DNA from: an uncultured Collinsella sp. | GTDB taxonomy: Bacteria; Actinomycetota; Coriobacteriia; Coriobacteriales; Coriobacteriaceae | Direction of reading: 5' to 3' | Length of the DNA stretch: 64,000 nucleotides | Assembly: GCA_934621295.1 (NCBI GenBank) | Contig: CAKTVB010000002.1 | Location: forward strand, 310,001 to 374,000 | Part shown: positions 17,557 through 26,184 of the stretch, piece by piece | How positions within the stretch are numbered: the stretch's first letter is position 1 | How the letters are laid out: each line of letters begins with the position of its first letter | Program-made: the position numbers and the translations under genes | The notes under the pieces: model-generated | What the model saw: only the letters and a program-made list of their open reading frames with translations | Database searches by the model: none | What the model was told of the DNA's origin: nothing

Positions 17557-17616
17557 CGCTTGACAGGTTTGTATGCTAGCACGAACGAACAGCGCAAGCA
17601 CCGATGTTTTACAAAG

Positions 17617-17657
17617 CAAAGAAAGCGGGACAAAATCGTCGTAGGATTATGTCCCGC
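17617..17657 (-). terminator. Terminator of the zinc-ribbon gene
   Basis: GCGGGACA (17657-17650) pairs perfectly with TGTCCCGC (17632-17625) across a 17-base loop and is followed by TTTCTTTG on the minus strand, about 30 bases after the stop codon. Confidence 0.75.
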
Positions 17658-17687
17658 CTGAGCGTCGCCCTGCTTCGCAGATGCGTT

Positions 17688-18203
17688 TTAGCTGAGCTTC
17701 TGACCGCAAGACATGCAAAAAGCATCGCCTTCGGCAATAGGAGCGCCACATGCGGGACACGCGGAAGCGGTGGCAGACGCAGCAGGGGCCTCTGCTTGCT
17801 GCTGGGCAGCAAAAGCATCCTTAATCTCGGCGATGGGCTTGCCGCAACCCGCACAGAACAGATCGTTCATGCCCATGCGCGCCCCGCAGAACGGGCAAGC
17901 AAACGTGGCAGCAGCCTGAGCCGCCTGCTGGGCCTGGCGCTCGAGCTCATCGAGCTGCGCCTGAAGCGACGCACGCTCGGCATCGACGGCCGCAATACCA
18001 TCATAGAGAGGCTCACGGCCCGAACGAAACTCCGGGCTATCCTTGGTGGCATCGTAAAGGCTTGCACCGAGCTGTGCCGCAAGTGCCTGCCGGCGCTTCG
18101 CAGCATCGTTCATCTGCACCTTAATCTTCTGCGTATCCACGGCACGGCCAGCACTCGCCATACCGCGATTCATCGAGGCTTGGATATCATCGAAAAAGCC
18201 CAT
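17688..18203 (-). CDS. Double zinc-ribbon protein with coiled coil
   Basis: A 171-residue protein. An Ala/Gln/Glu-rich helical region (about residues 20-105, with AERASLQAQLDELERQAQQAAQ) is followed by two zinc ribbons: CPFCGARMG with FCAGCGKPI, then CPACGAPI with FCMSCGQKL. The second ribbon is at the extreme C-terminus. This resembles double-zinc-ribbon proteins of unknown function common in Actinobacteria and Firmicutes. The ATG at 18203 (MGFFDDIQ) has GAGGGGA at good spacing; an upstream start 45 bases earlier has none. It has its own terminator. No function can be assigned. Confidence 0.75.
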   Translation of the reverse strand: MGFFDDIQASMNRGMASAGRAVDTQKIKVQMNDAAKRRQALAAQLGASLYDATKDSPEFRSGREPLYDGIAAVDAERASLQAQLDELERQAQQAAQAAATFACPFCGARMGMNDLFCAGCGKPIAEIKDAFAAQQQAEAPAASATASACPACGAPIAEGDAFCMSCGQKLS

Positions 18204-18327
18204 TGCCGTTCCCCTCAATGCATTTGGAATCCCATTTAACAAGGACACTATGCCACATCGAGGTGAAATAGTGGTGAATAGTGAGATTTGTTAAGGCATC
18301 CTAGCAACTGTGTTCACAGCACATTCT

Positions 18328-19413
18328 CTAGCTGAGACGTTTGCCAAAAGCATCGGCATCTTTGATAGCCTGGGCAAATCGAGCGTCGGTGAAGGGCTCG
18401 GGGTTGCCCTGCCTCCATTCGTTAGTAGCATGGGCCGCCTCACAAAGTGCGGGAATGCAGCTCTCGTCCAAGCCAACGGCCTCGAGCGTCACCGGAAGAC
18501 CGAGTTTCTTGTTAAAGGCGGCATAGCGTGCAAGATTCTCTTCATCACCGATGTAGGCGAGCAAAACGAGGAAGCCGAAACTTACGACTTCACCGTGAAG
18601 ATAGCTACCCGGGCGGTCGATAGAGCAACTTGCGTTATAGAACGCATGAGCAACGCTCGAGTTGTAATAGAAATCATTCTGGTTGGTGAGGTTTGAGACG
18701 TAACCCGTGTTGACCACGATATCAAGCGCGATCTGTCGCACGGCCTCCGAGCTCACGCCCGCGCGCACATCGGCCAAGCCCTGCTCTCCATAGGTAAAAA
18801 GAGGTTCAGAGCAAGTGCGAGCCAGAGCCAAGCCCAATGCAGCCGTATGTTCCAAGCTTCCGGCGCTCGTAGCATACTCGACTTCGGGTTGCTTTGAAAG
18901 CGCGTCACCGATACCAGCCCAGAAGTACTCCGCAGGCGCCGCTGCGATAATAGCGGGGTTAATAAAGATATGGTCGGGACAATGCGGATAGCTATACCCC
19001 TCAAGCGAGCCATCAGCGTTGTACACAACGGCGATGGCGGTGCCCGCCGAGCAGTTGGAGCAGATGGTGGGGACCGAAAACACCTTTTTATTGAGCTCGA
19101 TATTCGCCGTCTTCACTGTATCGATGGCCTTACCGCCGCCAATTGCGAAAAGCACGTCTGCAGCCTGGGCCAAAGGGCTACTAACGATCTTGGCGATATT
19201 CTCCCGCGTGCTGTTCTTGCCGTACACATGACGACCGAGCACTTCGATATCGGTGTCGGCAACTGCCGCCTCGATGCCGGAAGCAGCTGCCGCAAGAGCG
19301 CGTTCGCCACCGATCAACATGATCTTTTTAGCCTTATGAAGCGCCAGGACCTCAGGAATCGCATCGAAGCAATCCTCGCCGATGGTGTAGTTACTCAACT
19401 CGACAGTTCGCAT
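18328..19413 (-). CDS. Iron-containing (GldA-like) alcohol dehydrogenase family protein
   Basis: A 361-residue polyol or alcohol dehydrogenase of the Fe-ADH/GldA superfamily. It has the NAD-binding IGGGKAIDTVK, the metal-binding Asp in AGIGDALSK, and two His in VAHAFYNA and YLHGEVVSFG, so the metal site appears intact. It resembles glycerol dehydrogenase and the YbdH/HcxA group; the true substrate (glycerol, hydroxy-acid or aldehyde) cannot be told. The start has GAGAAGGG 6 bases upstream. It stands alone between the zinc-ribbon gene and ftsH. Confidence 0.85.
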   Translation of the reverse strand: MRTVELSNYTIGEDCFDAIPEVLALHKAKKIMLIGGERALAAAASGIEAAVADTDIEVLGRHVYGKNSTRENIAKIVSSPLAQAADVLFAIGGGKAIDTVKTANIELNKKVFSVPTICSNCSAGTAIAVVYNADGSLEGYSYPHCPDHIFINPAIIAAAPAEYFWAGIGDALSKQPEVEYATSAGSLEHTAALGLALARTCSEPLFTYGEQGLADVRAGVSSEAVRQIALDIVVNTGYVSNLTNQNDFYYNSSVAHAFYNASCSIDRPGSYLHGEVVSFGFLVLLAYIGDEENLARYAAFNKKLGLPVTLEAVGLDESCIPALCEAAHATNEWRQGNPEPFTDARFAQAIKDADAFGKRLS

Positions 19414-19557
19414 GGAATACCCTTCTCGAAACGATATTCGACGGTCTTGTCAGAGGCCGCCAGTTTTACGCGCAATGCCATAATTCTGATAACGCACCGC
19501 GAATCACACATCAAGAAACAAATCATTAACAAACGCCACAGCTTGATATGAATCGAA

Positions 19558-19597
19558 ACGCCCCGCGCACCTCAAACAGATGAGGCACACGGGGCGT
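19558..19597 (-). terminator. Terminator of ftsH
   Basis: ACGCCCCGTGTGCCTCA pairs with TGAGGTGCGCGGGGCGT around TCTGTT, a long stem with two mismatches, followed by TTCGATTC on the minus strand. It is about 35 bases after the ftsH stop codon. Confidence 0.75.
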
Positions 19598-19631
19598 ACA
19601 TCAAAGGCGTAACAGCAATCCGAGGAATCAA

Positions 19632-21524
19632 TTACTGCGCTTTGGGCATCAGCGGATTCTCGCGCGAAAGGAGGGTCATAAACTCCTCGCCGGTGATGGT
19701 CTCCTTCTTGTAAAGATAGCGAGCGAGCTCGTGCAGCTTGAACTTGTTCTCCTTCAAGATCTGCATGGCACGGGCGTGAGCTTCCTCGATGAGCTTTGCC
19801 ACCAAAGCATCCACCTGTTCAGCCGTTCCCGGAGCGCAGGTGAGCGAGGTGTCCTGGTTGAGATACTGGTTTTGAACCGTACCCAGAGCCATCATGCCAA
19901 ACTCATCAGACATACCAAAACGCGTCACCATGTTACGCGCAAGCTTCGTTGCCTGCTCGATATCATTGGCAGCGCCCGTCGTCATCTCACCGAAGATAAG
20001 CTCCTCGGCAGCACGGCCACCGCAGTAGACAGCGAGCTTGTCAAGAATCTCCTGCTTGGTTGTCAGGAACTTCTCGTCTTCCTCGACCTGCATCGTGTAT
20101 CCGAGGGCACCGGAAGTGCGCGGCACAATCGTAATCTTGGTGACGGGAGCAGAACCCTTCTGACGCGCCGCCACGATGGCATGGCCAATCTCGTGATACG
20201 AGACGACCTGCTTCTCGTGATCGGAAAGAACCGTGGACTTGCGCTGCTGGCCGGCAATGACCACCTCGACCGACTCTTCGAAATCCTCCTGAGTAGCGCG
20301 CTTGCGTCCCATGCGAACGGCACGAAGGGCGCCCTCATTGATAATGTTCGCAAGGTCGGCGCCGGACGCGCCCGGCGTGGCACGCGCGATGGCCGTGAGG
20401 TCGATTGGCGGCTGCACCTTAACGTCCTTAGCATGAAGCTCAAGAATCGACTTGCGGCCGGAAAGGTCGGGAAGTTCAACAGGGATACGGCGATCGAAGC
20501 GACCGGGACGAAGCAGGGCCGGGTCCAAGCTGTCGGGACGGTTGGTAGCCGCAAGGACAACGATGCCCTTATGGTTGTCAAAGCCATCCATCTCGGTTAA
20601 CAGCTGGTTCAAGGTCTGTTCACGTTCATCATTGCCCGACAACCCACCGCCGTCGCGCTTCTTGCCGACAGTATCGATCTCGTCAATAAAGACGATGCAG
20701 GGAGCTTTTTCCTTAGCCTGCTTGAAAAGGTCGCGTACCTTGGCGGCACCACGGCCAACAAACATCTCGACGAATTCGGAGCCAGAGATGGAGAAGAACG
20801 GCACGCCGGCTTCACCGGCAACCGCCTTGGCAAGCAGGGTCTTACCGGTACCCGGAGGTCCCACGAGTAGAGCGCCGCGAGGAAGCTTAGCGCCGATCTC
20901 TTCATAGCGCTTCGGATTCTCAAGGAAGTCGACAACTTCCTTGAGAGACTCCTTGGCCTCTTCCTGACCAGCGACATCCTTGAACGTCACGCCCACGTCT
21001 TTGGAAGCGATCACGCGCGCGCCGGACTTACCAAGACCGCCACCGCCAAAGCCACCGCCGCCAAAGTTCATCGAGGGGCCATCGTCACCCATAGCCTTCT
21101 TCATCTTACGGTTGAGCCACCAGCCAACCAGGAAGAAGATGGCGATGGGCAACACCATAGTGAGCAGGTAGTACATCATCAACCCGGAGTTCTTATCGGG
21201 AACCACCGAAGTCAGAGAGGCACCGGCATCGAGCACGCGATCGGTGAAGCCCGAATCGTTGGGAACACCAACCGTCTTATAGGCGATATCCTCGCTCTCA
21301 CCCTTCTTGGTGTAGTAAATCGTGTAGTCATCCGTGTTGTACTCGACCTTATCGACCTTCTTCTTTTTCAAGGCGGTAACAAACGTCGAGTAATCTGTCT
21401 CGGTGATCTGCTGGGTGCGCCCCAAATTGGGGAACAGAACCGTGCTGAGCACGAGATAGACAACGAACGCGATGAGAACGTAGAGGATCATATTCCGTCT
21501 ACGCTTGCGATCATCCATCTCCAT
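19632..21524 (-). CDS. ftsH: ATP-dependent zinc metalloprotease FtsH
   Basis: A 630-residue membrane AAA+ protease that degrades misfolded and regulatory membrane or cytosolic proteins. Two transmembrane segments (about residues 12-32 and 117-137) flank the extracellular domain. The AAA module has GPPGTGKTLLAKA (Walker A), CIVFIDEIDTVG (Walker B) and the SRH region (ATNRPDSLDPALLRPGRFDRR). The protease domain has HEIGH. A Gly/Phe-rich linker (FGGGGFGGGGLGKSG) separates the second helix from the AAA domain. I chose the ATG at 21524, which has GGAG 8 bases upstream. It is divergent from cobO. Confidence 0.97.
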   Translation of the reverse strand: MEMDDRKRRRNMILYVLIAFVVYLVLSTVLFPNLGRTQQITETDYSTFVTALKKKKVDKVEYNTDDYTIYYTKKGESEDIAYKTVGVPNDSGFTDRVLDAGASLTSVVPDKNSGLMMYYLLTMVLPIAIFFLVGWWLNRKMKKAMGDDGPSMNFGGGGFGGGGLGKSGARVIASKDVGVTFKDVAGQEEAKESLKEVVDFLENPKRYEEIGAKLPRGALLVGPPGTGKTLLAKAVAGEAGVPFFSISGSEFVEMFVGRGAAKVRDLFKQAKEKAPCIVFIDEIDTVGKKRDGGGLSGNDEREQTLNQLLTEMDGFDNHKGIVVLAATNRPDSLDPALLRPGRFDRRIPVELPDLSGRKSILELHAKDVKVQPPIDLTAIARATPGASGADLANIINEGALRAVRMGRKRATQEDFEESVEVVIAGQQRKSTVLSDHEKQVVSYHEIGHAIVAARQKGSAPVTKITIVPRTSGALGYTMQVEEDEKFLTTKQEILDKLAVYCGGRAAEELIFGEMTTGAANDIEQATKLARNMVTRFGMSDEFGMMALGTVQNQYLNQDTSLTCAPGTAEQVDALVAKLIEEAHARAMQILKENKFKLHELARYLYKKETITGEEFMTLLSRENPLMPKAQ

Positions 21525-21669
21525 TGGCAAAACTCCATCTCGAGAATTGTTGATTACTGTTTGATACCCTATCGGCAATAAGATAATCAAATAGTTTGTG
21601 AAGCGAAGCTCCCCCAAGCGATAAGCTCATAACGATATGCGTCACGCACACGAAAGACTCGAGGATATG

Positions 21670-22206
21670 ATGGCTCAGCTCGAATGCGGAAAAGTTCAGA
21701 TCTATACCGGAGACGGCAAAGGCAAAACCACTGCAGCGCTCGGGCTTTCCCTGCGTGCCCGCGGGCTGGGGCTCGACGTCCTCTTTCTCCAGTTTGCAAA
21801 AAAGCTCGTCTGCGCCGAACACGAGATAGCGCCACAGATAGGCCTCGAAATTGCACAAGCCACACGGGAAACGCCGGAGCTCTGCGCACGGCAGATCCTG
21901 GATCTGGCACACTGGGCGTTGGCGCCTGCAGGAGATGCCCCGCACGCAAGCATCCCCATCGCCACACGAAACAGGCCCGTAGACGTACTTGTGCTCGATG
22001 AGGTGGGCTACGCGATGCATCGAGGCTACGTAGCGCGAGCAGACATCGAGCATCTCATCGAGTCAAAGCCCGCCACAACCGAACTGGTGCTCACAGGACG
22101 TGGGCTGCTCGACCTCGCCGATGCGGCAGACCTGGTCACCGAAATGGTGCCAGTAAAGCACTATTTCGATGAAGGCCTCCTCGCCCGACGCGGCATCGAG
22201 TACTAG
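21670..22206 (+). CDS. cobO: Cob(I)yrinic acid a,c-diamide adenosyltransferase (CobO/BtuR type)
   Basis: A 178-residue P-loop enzyme that transfers the adenosyl group of ATP to cobalamin precursors. It has IYTGDGKGKTTAALGLSLRA (P-loop), VLVLDEVGYAM (Walker B) and LVLTGRG followed by EMVPVKHYFDEGLLARRGIEY, the family's C-terminus. The ATG at 21670 has GAGG 5 bases upstream; the ATG directly before it is too close. It is the only plus-strand gene in the first 42 kb and has no other cobalamin gene nearby, which suggests salvage of cobamides. Its stop codon overlaps the MATE gene's stop on the other strand. Confidence 0.92.
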   Translation: MAQLECGKVQIYTGDGKGKTTAALGLSLRARGLGLDVLFLQFAKKLVCAEHEIAPQIGLEIAQATRETPELCARQILDLAHWALAPAGDAPHASIPIATRNRPVDVLVLDEVGYAMHRGYVARADIEHLIESKPATTELVLTGRGLLDLADAADLVTEMVPVKHYFDEGLLARRGIEY

Positions 22207-23582
22207 AGCGCTATCTCAAAGCGCTCCTGACGCTCACGGGCGCGGCCCAGCCAGTTGCCGGAGTGATGGTAGATGGCAAAAAGAATCGCCGTCACAACCC
22301 AGGTAACAGGGTAAACCATGAGCATCGTGCCCATCTCATGATGCAGCGGCACGATGGTAAAGAGCCAAGCGATACGAAGAACGCAGGTGCCCAGCAACGT
22401 CATAATCATGGGCTGCAAGCTCACGCCCGAACCGCGAATGGCTCCGGAGGCGTTATCGACCACCGAGTAGAAGATATAGAACGGCGCAACATAGTGAATC
22501 ATCAAGCGCGTATAATACGTCACGCCAGCATCATCGATAAAGAAGCGCGATAGCGGATCGACAAAGAGAATCAACAACGAGGACAAAGAACCCACAAGCA
22601 CAAGCGACATGACAAGCGAGGTATGGTAGCCCTTGCGCATGCGCTGGTAATTGCGCGCACCGAAGTTCTGTGCCGTAAACGTCGTAAGCGCCACGCCAAG
22701 AGCTTCAACAACCAGCCAGACAAAAACGTCGAGTCGGCTTGCCAAACCACAGCCCGTAACTGCATCGGCACCAAAGCTATTGATGGTGGATTGCACGATG
22801 ATGTTGGAAATCGAATAAGCAGCAGACTGGATGCCGAGGGGCAAACCGCACGACACCATGTTCTTCAAGATCGCAGGATCGATGCGCATGCGACGGAACT
22901 CAAGGCGCCATGCGCCCTCAGCCTTATGCATACGGTGAAGAATCAGCATGCAGCTGTTTGCGATGGCGAGAGCCGTAGCGATGCCGCAGCCCAGTGCTTC
23001 AAGGCGAAGCCAGACCACGAACACAAGATCGAGCGCGATGTTAACAACGCAGCTCACAGCCGTGATCAAAGCGGGCCCACGCGTATCGCCCACCGCACGC
23101 AAGAGGGCCACACCCATGTTCATCATGAGTGTAAAGGTCATGGCGCCCAGATAGCAACGCGAATAGAGAATCGCATCGGGAAGAAGCTCTTCGGGCGTGC
23201 CCATGAGGCGCAGGATATCGGGGATAAAGATCACGCCAAAAACGGTAACGCAAAGGCCGATGAGCAGCGAAAGCGTCATGGCCGTGTGCACGGCGCGAGA
23301 GAGTCTCTCATCATCTTTTTGCCCAAAAAACTGTCCGGCGCAAACGGCACAGCCAGCGCCCAGGCCCACGCAAAAACCGACAACAAGCTCGGTCAAGCAC
23401 GTAGTTGCCTGAATGCCGCCAAGAGCGTCTTTGCCGCCAAATTGCCCGACAACGAACGTGTTGATAAGCGTGTACGCCTGCTGAAAAAAGGAACTGAAGA
23501 AAATGGGGATGCACAGCGTAAGCAGCTGCTTCCAGATTACGCCCTCGGTAACGTCAACCGCAGTTTCCTTGGACCTAGTCAT
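22203..23582 (-). CDS. MATE family multidrug/metabolite efflux transporter
   Basis: A 459-residue protein with about twelve membrane helices and the N-terminal MATE signature (IWKQLLTLCIPIFFSSFFQQ, then TFVVGQFGGKDALGG). It belongs to the DinF/NorM superfamily of Na+ or H+ coupled antiporters; substrates are unknown. The ATG at 23582 (MTRSKETAVDV) follows GGGGAGCGG. It is the last gene of thyA-folA-SPOUT-MATE on the minus strand, 115 bases after the methyltransferase gene, and converges with cobO. Confidence 0.9.
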   Translation of the reverse strand: MTRSKETAVDVTEGVIWKQLLTLCIPIFFSSFFQQAYTLINTFVVGQFGGKDALGGIQATTCLTELVVGFCVGLGAGCAVCAGQFFGQKDDERLSRAVHTAMTLSLLIGLCVTVFGVIFIPDILRLMGTPEELLPDAILYSRCYLGAMTFTLMMNMGVALLRAVGDTRGPALITAVSCVVNIALDLVFVVWLRLEALGCGIATALAIANSCMLILHRMHKAEGAWRLEFRRMRIDPAILKNMVSCGLPLGIQSAAYSISNIIVQSTINSFGADAVTGCGLASRLDVFVWLVVEALGVALTTFTAQNFGARNYQRMRKGYHTSLVMSLVLVGSLSSLLILFVDPLSRFFIDDAGVTYYTRLMIHYVAPFYIFYSVVDNASGAIRGSGVSLQPMIMTLLGTCVLRIAWLFTIVPLHHEMGTMLMVYPVTWVVTAILFAIYHHSGNWLGRARERQERFEIAL

Positions 23583-23697
23583 TCCGCTCCCCTCTCTTCC
23601 TTTAAGCGCAACAGCACCATAGGGTACGCCGTCGCGCACATAGCTTCAAGCGACGTTTTGCAATATATGCAACGTCCGCGCAGTTTTGTCAAAAAGG

Positions 23698-24606
23698 TTA
23701 AGCGAACATCCCGGGACGGTAATGATAATCATTAGGAACATGAGGGCAGAGCTGCCAAAATGCAACCGCGCTCGCCGCCGCCACATTCAAGGAATCCACT
23801 CCGTGCGCCATGGGGATGCGAATGGTCTTGTCGCATCCGCTAATCGTGCGCGCCTGCAAACCCTCCCCTTCGGTGCCCATAAAGATGGCAAGACGCTCAA
23901 GCTCTTGAAGCTCGGGGGCGTCGAGAGAGACGGATTCGTCCGTCAAGGCCATGGCAGCGCACTCGAATCCAGCCTGGTGCAGCACGCTCAGACCATCATG
24001 CGGCCAGACACGCGCCTCGGTTCCAATGCGGGTCCAGGGAACCTGAAAAACGGTCCCCATCGACACGCGGACAGCGCGACGATACAGAGGGTCGCAGCAC
24101 GTGGGACTCACCAGGATACCGTCGACGTTAAGGGCAGCCGCACTCCTAAAGATGGCGCCGACGTTCGTGTGGTCCACGATTCCCTCGAGCACGCAGACGC
24201 GCACGGGGCTTCCCTCGGCACGCGCATTCAACGCGGCGAGAAAGGTGCCTGCATCGGCCAGCGGTGGGCGACGAAACGCAGCGAGCGCGCCACGCGTCAC
24301 CGTAAAACCGGTAAGATCGCGCATGAGGTCCATCGACCCTACAAACGCAGGAATATCGAGTTCTAGACGTTCCTGTTCCAAACGCTCAAAAAACGGTTGA
24401 AGCTGAGGGACCCATCGCTCACCCAAAAGAAAGCTCACCGGCTCGAGCCCCGCATCGACAGCGCGCTCGATCACTTTTGCGCTCTCGGCGATAAAGATGC
24501 CCTTCTCGGGCTCAAGGACGCAGCGAAGCTCACGTTCCGTCAATTTGGTATAGGCATCAAGACGCGTATCTTCGAGAGAGTCGATGCGTATGAGCTGAAC
24601 GGCCAC
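23698..24606 (-). CDS. TrmH-family (SPOUT) RNA 2'-O-methyltransferase
   Basis: A 302-residue SpoU/TrmH enzyme. An N-terminal substrate-binding region (residues 1-110) precedes the SPOUT domain with its three motifs: NVGAIFRSAAAL, IFMGTEGEGL and IPMAHGVDSLNVAAASAVAFW. The knot residues for S-adenosylmethionine binding are intact. Target RNA (tRNA or 23S rRNA) cannot be read from sequence. It lies 3 bases downstream of folA and is presumably co-transcribed. Confidence 0.9.
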   Translation of the reverse strand: MAVQLIRIDSLEDTRLDAYTKLTERELRCVLEPEKGIFIAESAKVIERAVDAGLEPVSFLLGERWVPQLQPFFERLEQERLELDIPAFVGSMDLMRDLTGFTVTRGALAAFRRPPLADAGTFLAALNARAEGSPVRVCVLEGIVDHTNVGAIFRSAAALNVDGILVSPTCCDPLYRRAVRVSMGTVFQVPWTRIGTEARVWPHDGLSVLHQAGFECAAMALTDESVSLDAPELQELERLAIFMGTEGEGLQARTISGCDKTIRIPMAHGVDSLNVAAASAVAFWQLCPHVPNDYHYRPGMFA

Positions 24607-24609
24607 AGA

Positions 24610-25137
24610 CTACTCCCCTGCCTTCCCGTCACGGCGTCGATACGTTGTGAACTCAAACGAAACGCCGGCGTCTCCCTCGCCTTCGGCTACCTGCTGCGTC
24701 TCGGAGCAAGAGACAAGAACCCATGCAGGGTCCTCATCAAGATTGGGAAAATACGTATCCGAATTATGCAGACAGTGATTGCGAGTCACTTCTGCCTCGC
24801 AACAGTAGGGCAACAGCTGCTCATACACTTTTCCTCCTCCGACAACCCACGCGAGCTCGGAGGGCTTAAGAGTAGCAAGAGCTTCCTCGATGGTATGGAC
24901 GACCTCGGCACCACGGCACAAAAACAGCGGGTCGCGCGTGAGCACGATATTGCGGCGGTCTTTGAGCGGACACGCACCGGGAAAGCTCTCGAGGGTCTTG
25001 CGGCCCATGATGACCGTATGGCCTTTGGTGCAAGAGACAAAATGACGCATGTCAGCGCGGTTGGAAACGACCATGTCGCCGTTTGCGCCTATACCCCAAT
25101 CGTCGCACACCGCAACGATGGCCTTCAAATTGTCCAT
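24610..25137 (-). CDS. folA: Dihydrofolate reductase
   Basis: A 175-residue enzyme reducing dihydrofolate to tetrahydrofolate. It shows the N-terminal IVAVCDDWGIGANGDMVV, TVIMGRKTLESFPG (NADPH binding), NIVLTRD and WVVGGGKVYEQLLP of the DHFR fold. I chose the ATG at 25137 (MDNLKAIVAV), 9 bases after GAGAGG; an upstream TTG touches the ribosome-binding site. It lies 43 bases downstream of thyA, whose reaction generates dihydrofolate, so the two form a thymidylate cycle operon. Confidence 0.94.
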   Translation of the reverse strand: MDNLKAIVAVCDDWGIGANGDMVVSNRADMRHFVSCTKGHTVIMGRKTLESFPGACPLKDRRNIVLTRDPLFLCRGAEVVHTIEEALATLKPSELAWVVGGGKVYEQLLPYCCEAEVTRNHCLHNSDTYFPNLDEDPAWVLVSCSETQQVAEGEGDAGVSFEFTTYRRRDGKAGE

Positions 25138-25180
25138 CAGTTTCAACCTCTCACTTATGCAATGTGATGATCAGACCGGC

Positions 25181-26029
25181 TTACACCGCAATGGGAATGT
25201 TCTTGATCTGAGGACCGTGCTCATACCCCTCTACGATCAAATCGTCAGTCGTAAAGTCGTAGAAATTCGTCACCTCGGGGTTGAGGGACACGCGCGGCGC
25301 GGGATGCTGGGGGCGCGCGATAAGCTCACGAACGATATCGACATGGCGGTCATAGATATGCGCATCGACGATCACATGGAGGAGCTCTCCGGCAATCATT
25401 CCACAGCTTTGCGCCACCATCATCAGCAAAATCGCATACTGGCATACGTTCCAATTGTTCGCAGCCAGGATATCTTGGCTGCGCTGCATAAGCACCATGT
25501 TAAGCGTGGGCTTCTCGTCCCCGGGCTGCTCCGTGACGTTGTAGGTCACGCTGTAGGCACACGGATAGAGATGCATCTCGGATAAGTCACTGAAGGTATA
25601 CATGTTGGTCATGATGCGACGCGAGAACGGCGTATGCTTTAGGTCGTACAAAACGCGGTCCATTTGATCGAAGTCGCCCTCCGAATAGTGGGATTTCTGG
25701 GCGATTTGGTAACCGTACGCCTTGCCGATAGAGCCGGATTCATCAGCCCATTCATCCCAAATATGACTGTTAAGGTCGTTGATGTTATTCGATTTACGCT
25801 GGTAGATCCAAAGGATCTCATCCATGGCGCTCTTGAGAGCCGTGCGGCGAAGCGTCAACGCGGGAAACTCCTCGCGCAGGTCATACCGATTGGTAACGCC
25901 AAAATTCTTGATGGTATAAGCAGGGGTACCATCCTCCCAGCGAGGACGGACCTTCTGACCTTCGGTCGTCGTGCCGTTATCGAGAATATCCTGGCACATG
26001 AAAACAAAGAGTTCATCGGCCTTGCTCAT
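25181..26029 (-). CDS. thyA: Thymidylate synthase
   Basis: A 282-residue ThyA-type enzyme making dTMP from dUMP with methylene-tetrahydrofolate. It has the catalytic Cys in LYPCAYSVTYNV, the phosphate-binding PFSRRIMTNMY, LMQRSQDILAANNWNVCQYA, and the C-terminal QIKNIPIAV that closes on the folate. The residue after the catalytic Cys is Ala, not the His of E. coli-type enzymes; I believe this marks the B. subtilis ThyA/phage phi3T subgroup. I chose the ATG at 26029 (MSKADELFVF) behind GGAGGCACCG; the 48-codon upstream extension is not convincing. A TACAAT at 26069-26064 may be its -10. Confidence 0.95.
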   Translation of the reverse strand: MSKADELFVFMCQDILDNGTTTEGQKVRPRWEDGTPAYTIKNFGVTNRYDLREEFPALTLRRTALKSAMDEILWIYQRKSNNINDLNSHIWDEWADESGSIGKAYGYQIAQKSHYSEGDFDQMDRVLYDLKHTPFSRRIMTNMYTFSDLSEMHLYPCAYSVTYNVTEQPGDEKPTLNMVLMQRSQDILAANNWNVCQYAILLMMVAQSCGMIAGELLHVIVDAHIYDRHVDIVRELIARPQHPAPRVSLNPEVTNFYDFTTDDLIVEGYEHGPQIKNIPIAV

Positions 26030-26124
26030 CGGTGCCTCCAAACGATTGCGAGCGATGCACCCCATTGTACGACAGCGAGCATCAAAGCCTTCATGGCCAT
26101 TCCTACACACACGGATACCCCAGC

Positions 26125-26151
26125 AATAAAAGGCGAGTCCGAAGACCCGCC
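26125..26151 (-). terminator. Terminator after ffh
   Basis: GGCGGGTC pairs with GACTCGCC (one G-U) around a TTCG tetraloop and is followed by TTTTATTG on the minus strand, 33 bases after the ffh stop. It closes the long ribosomal/division gene run and separates it from thyA. Confidence 0.88.
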
Positions 26152-26184
26152 CAAAGCAAATGGAATTGTCCAAGTTCAGAAGAA

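Noticed and set aside
17559..17580. A plus-strand TTGACA with TATGCT
   Set aside because: The spacing is far too short for a promoter, and it lies at the start of the minus-strand T-box leader with no plus-strand gene downstream.
26030..26173. A 48-codon upstream extension of thyA
   Set aside because: The extension is Cys/Gly-rich, overlaps the promoter region after the ffh terminator and lacks a ribosome-binding site, while the ATG at 26029 has GGAGG.
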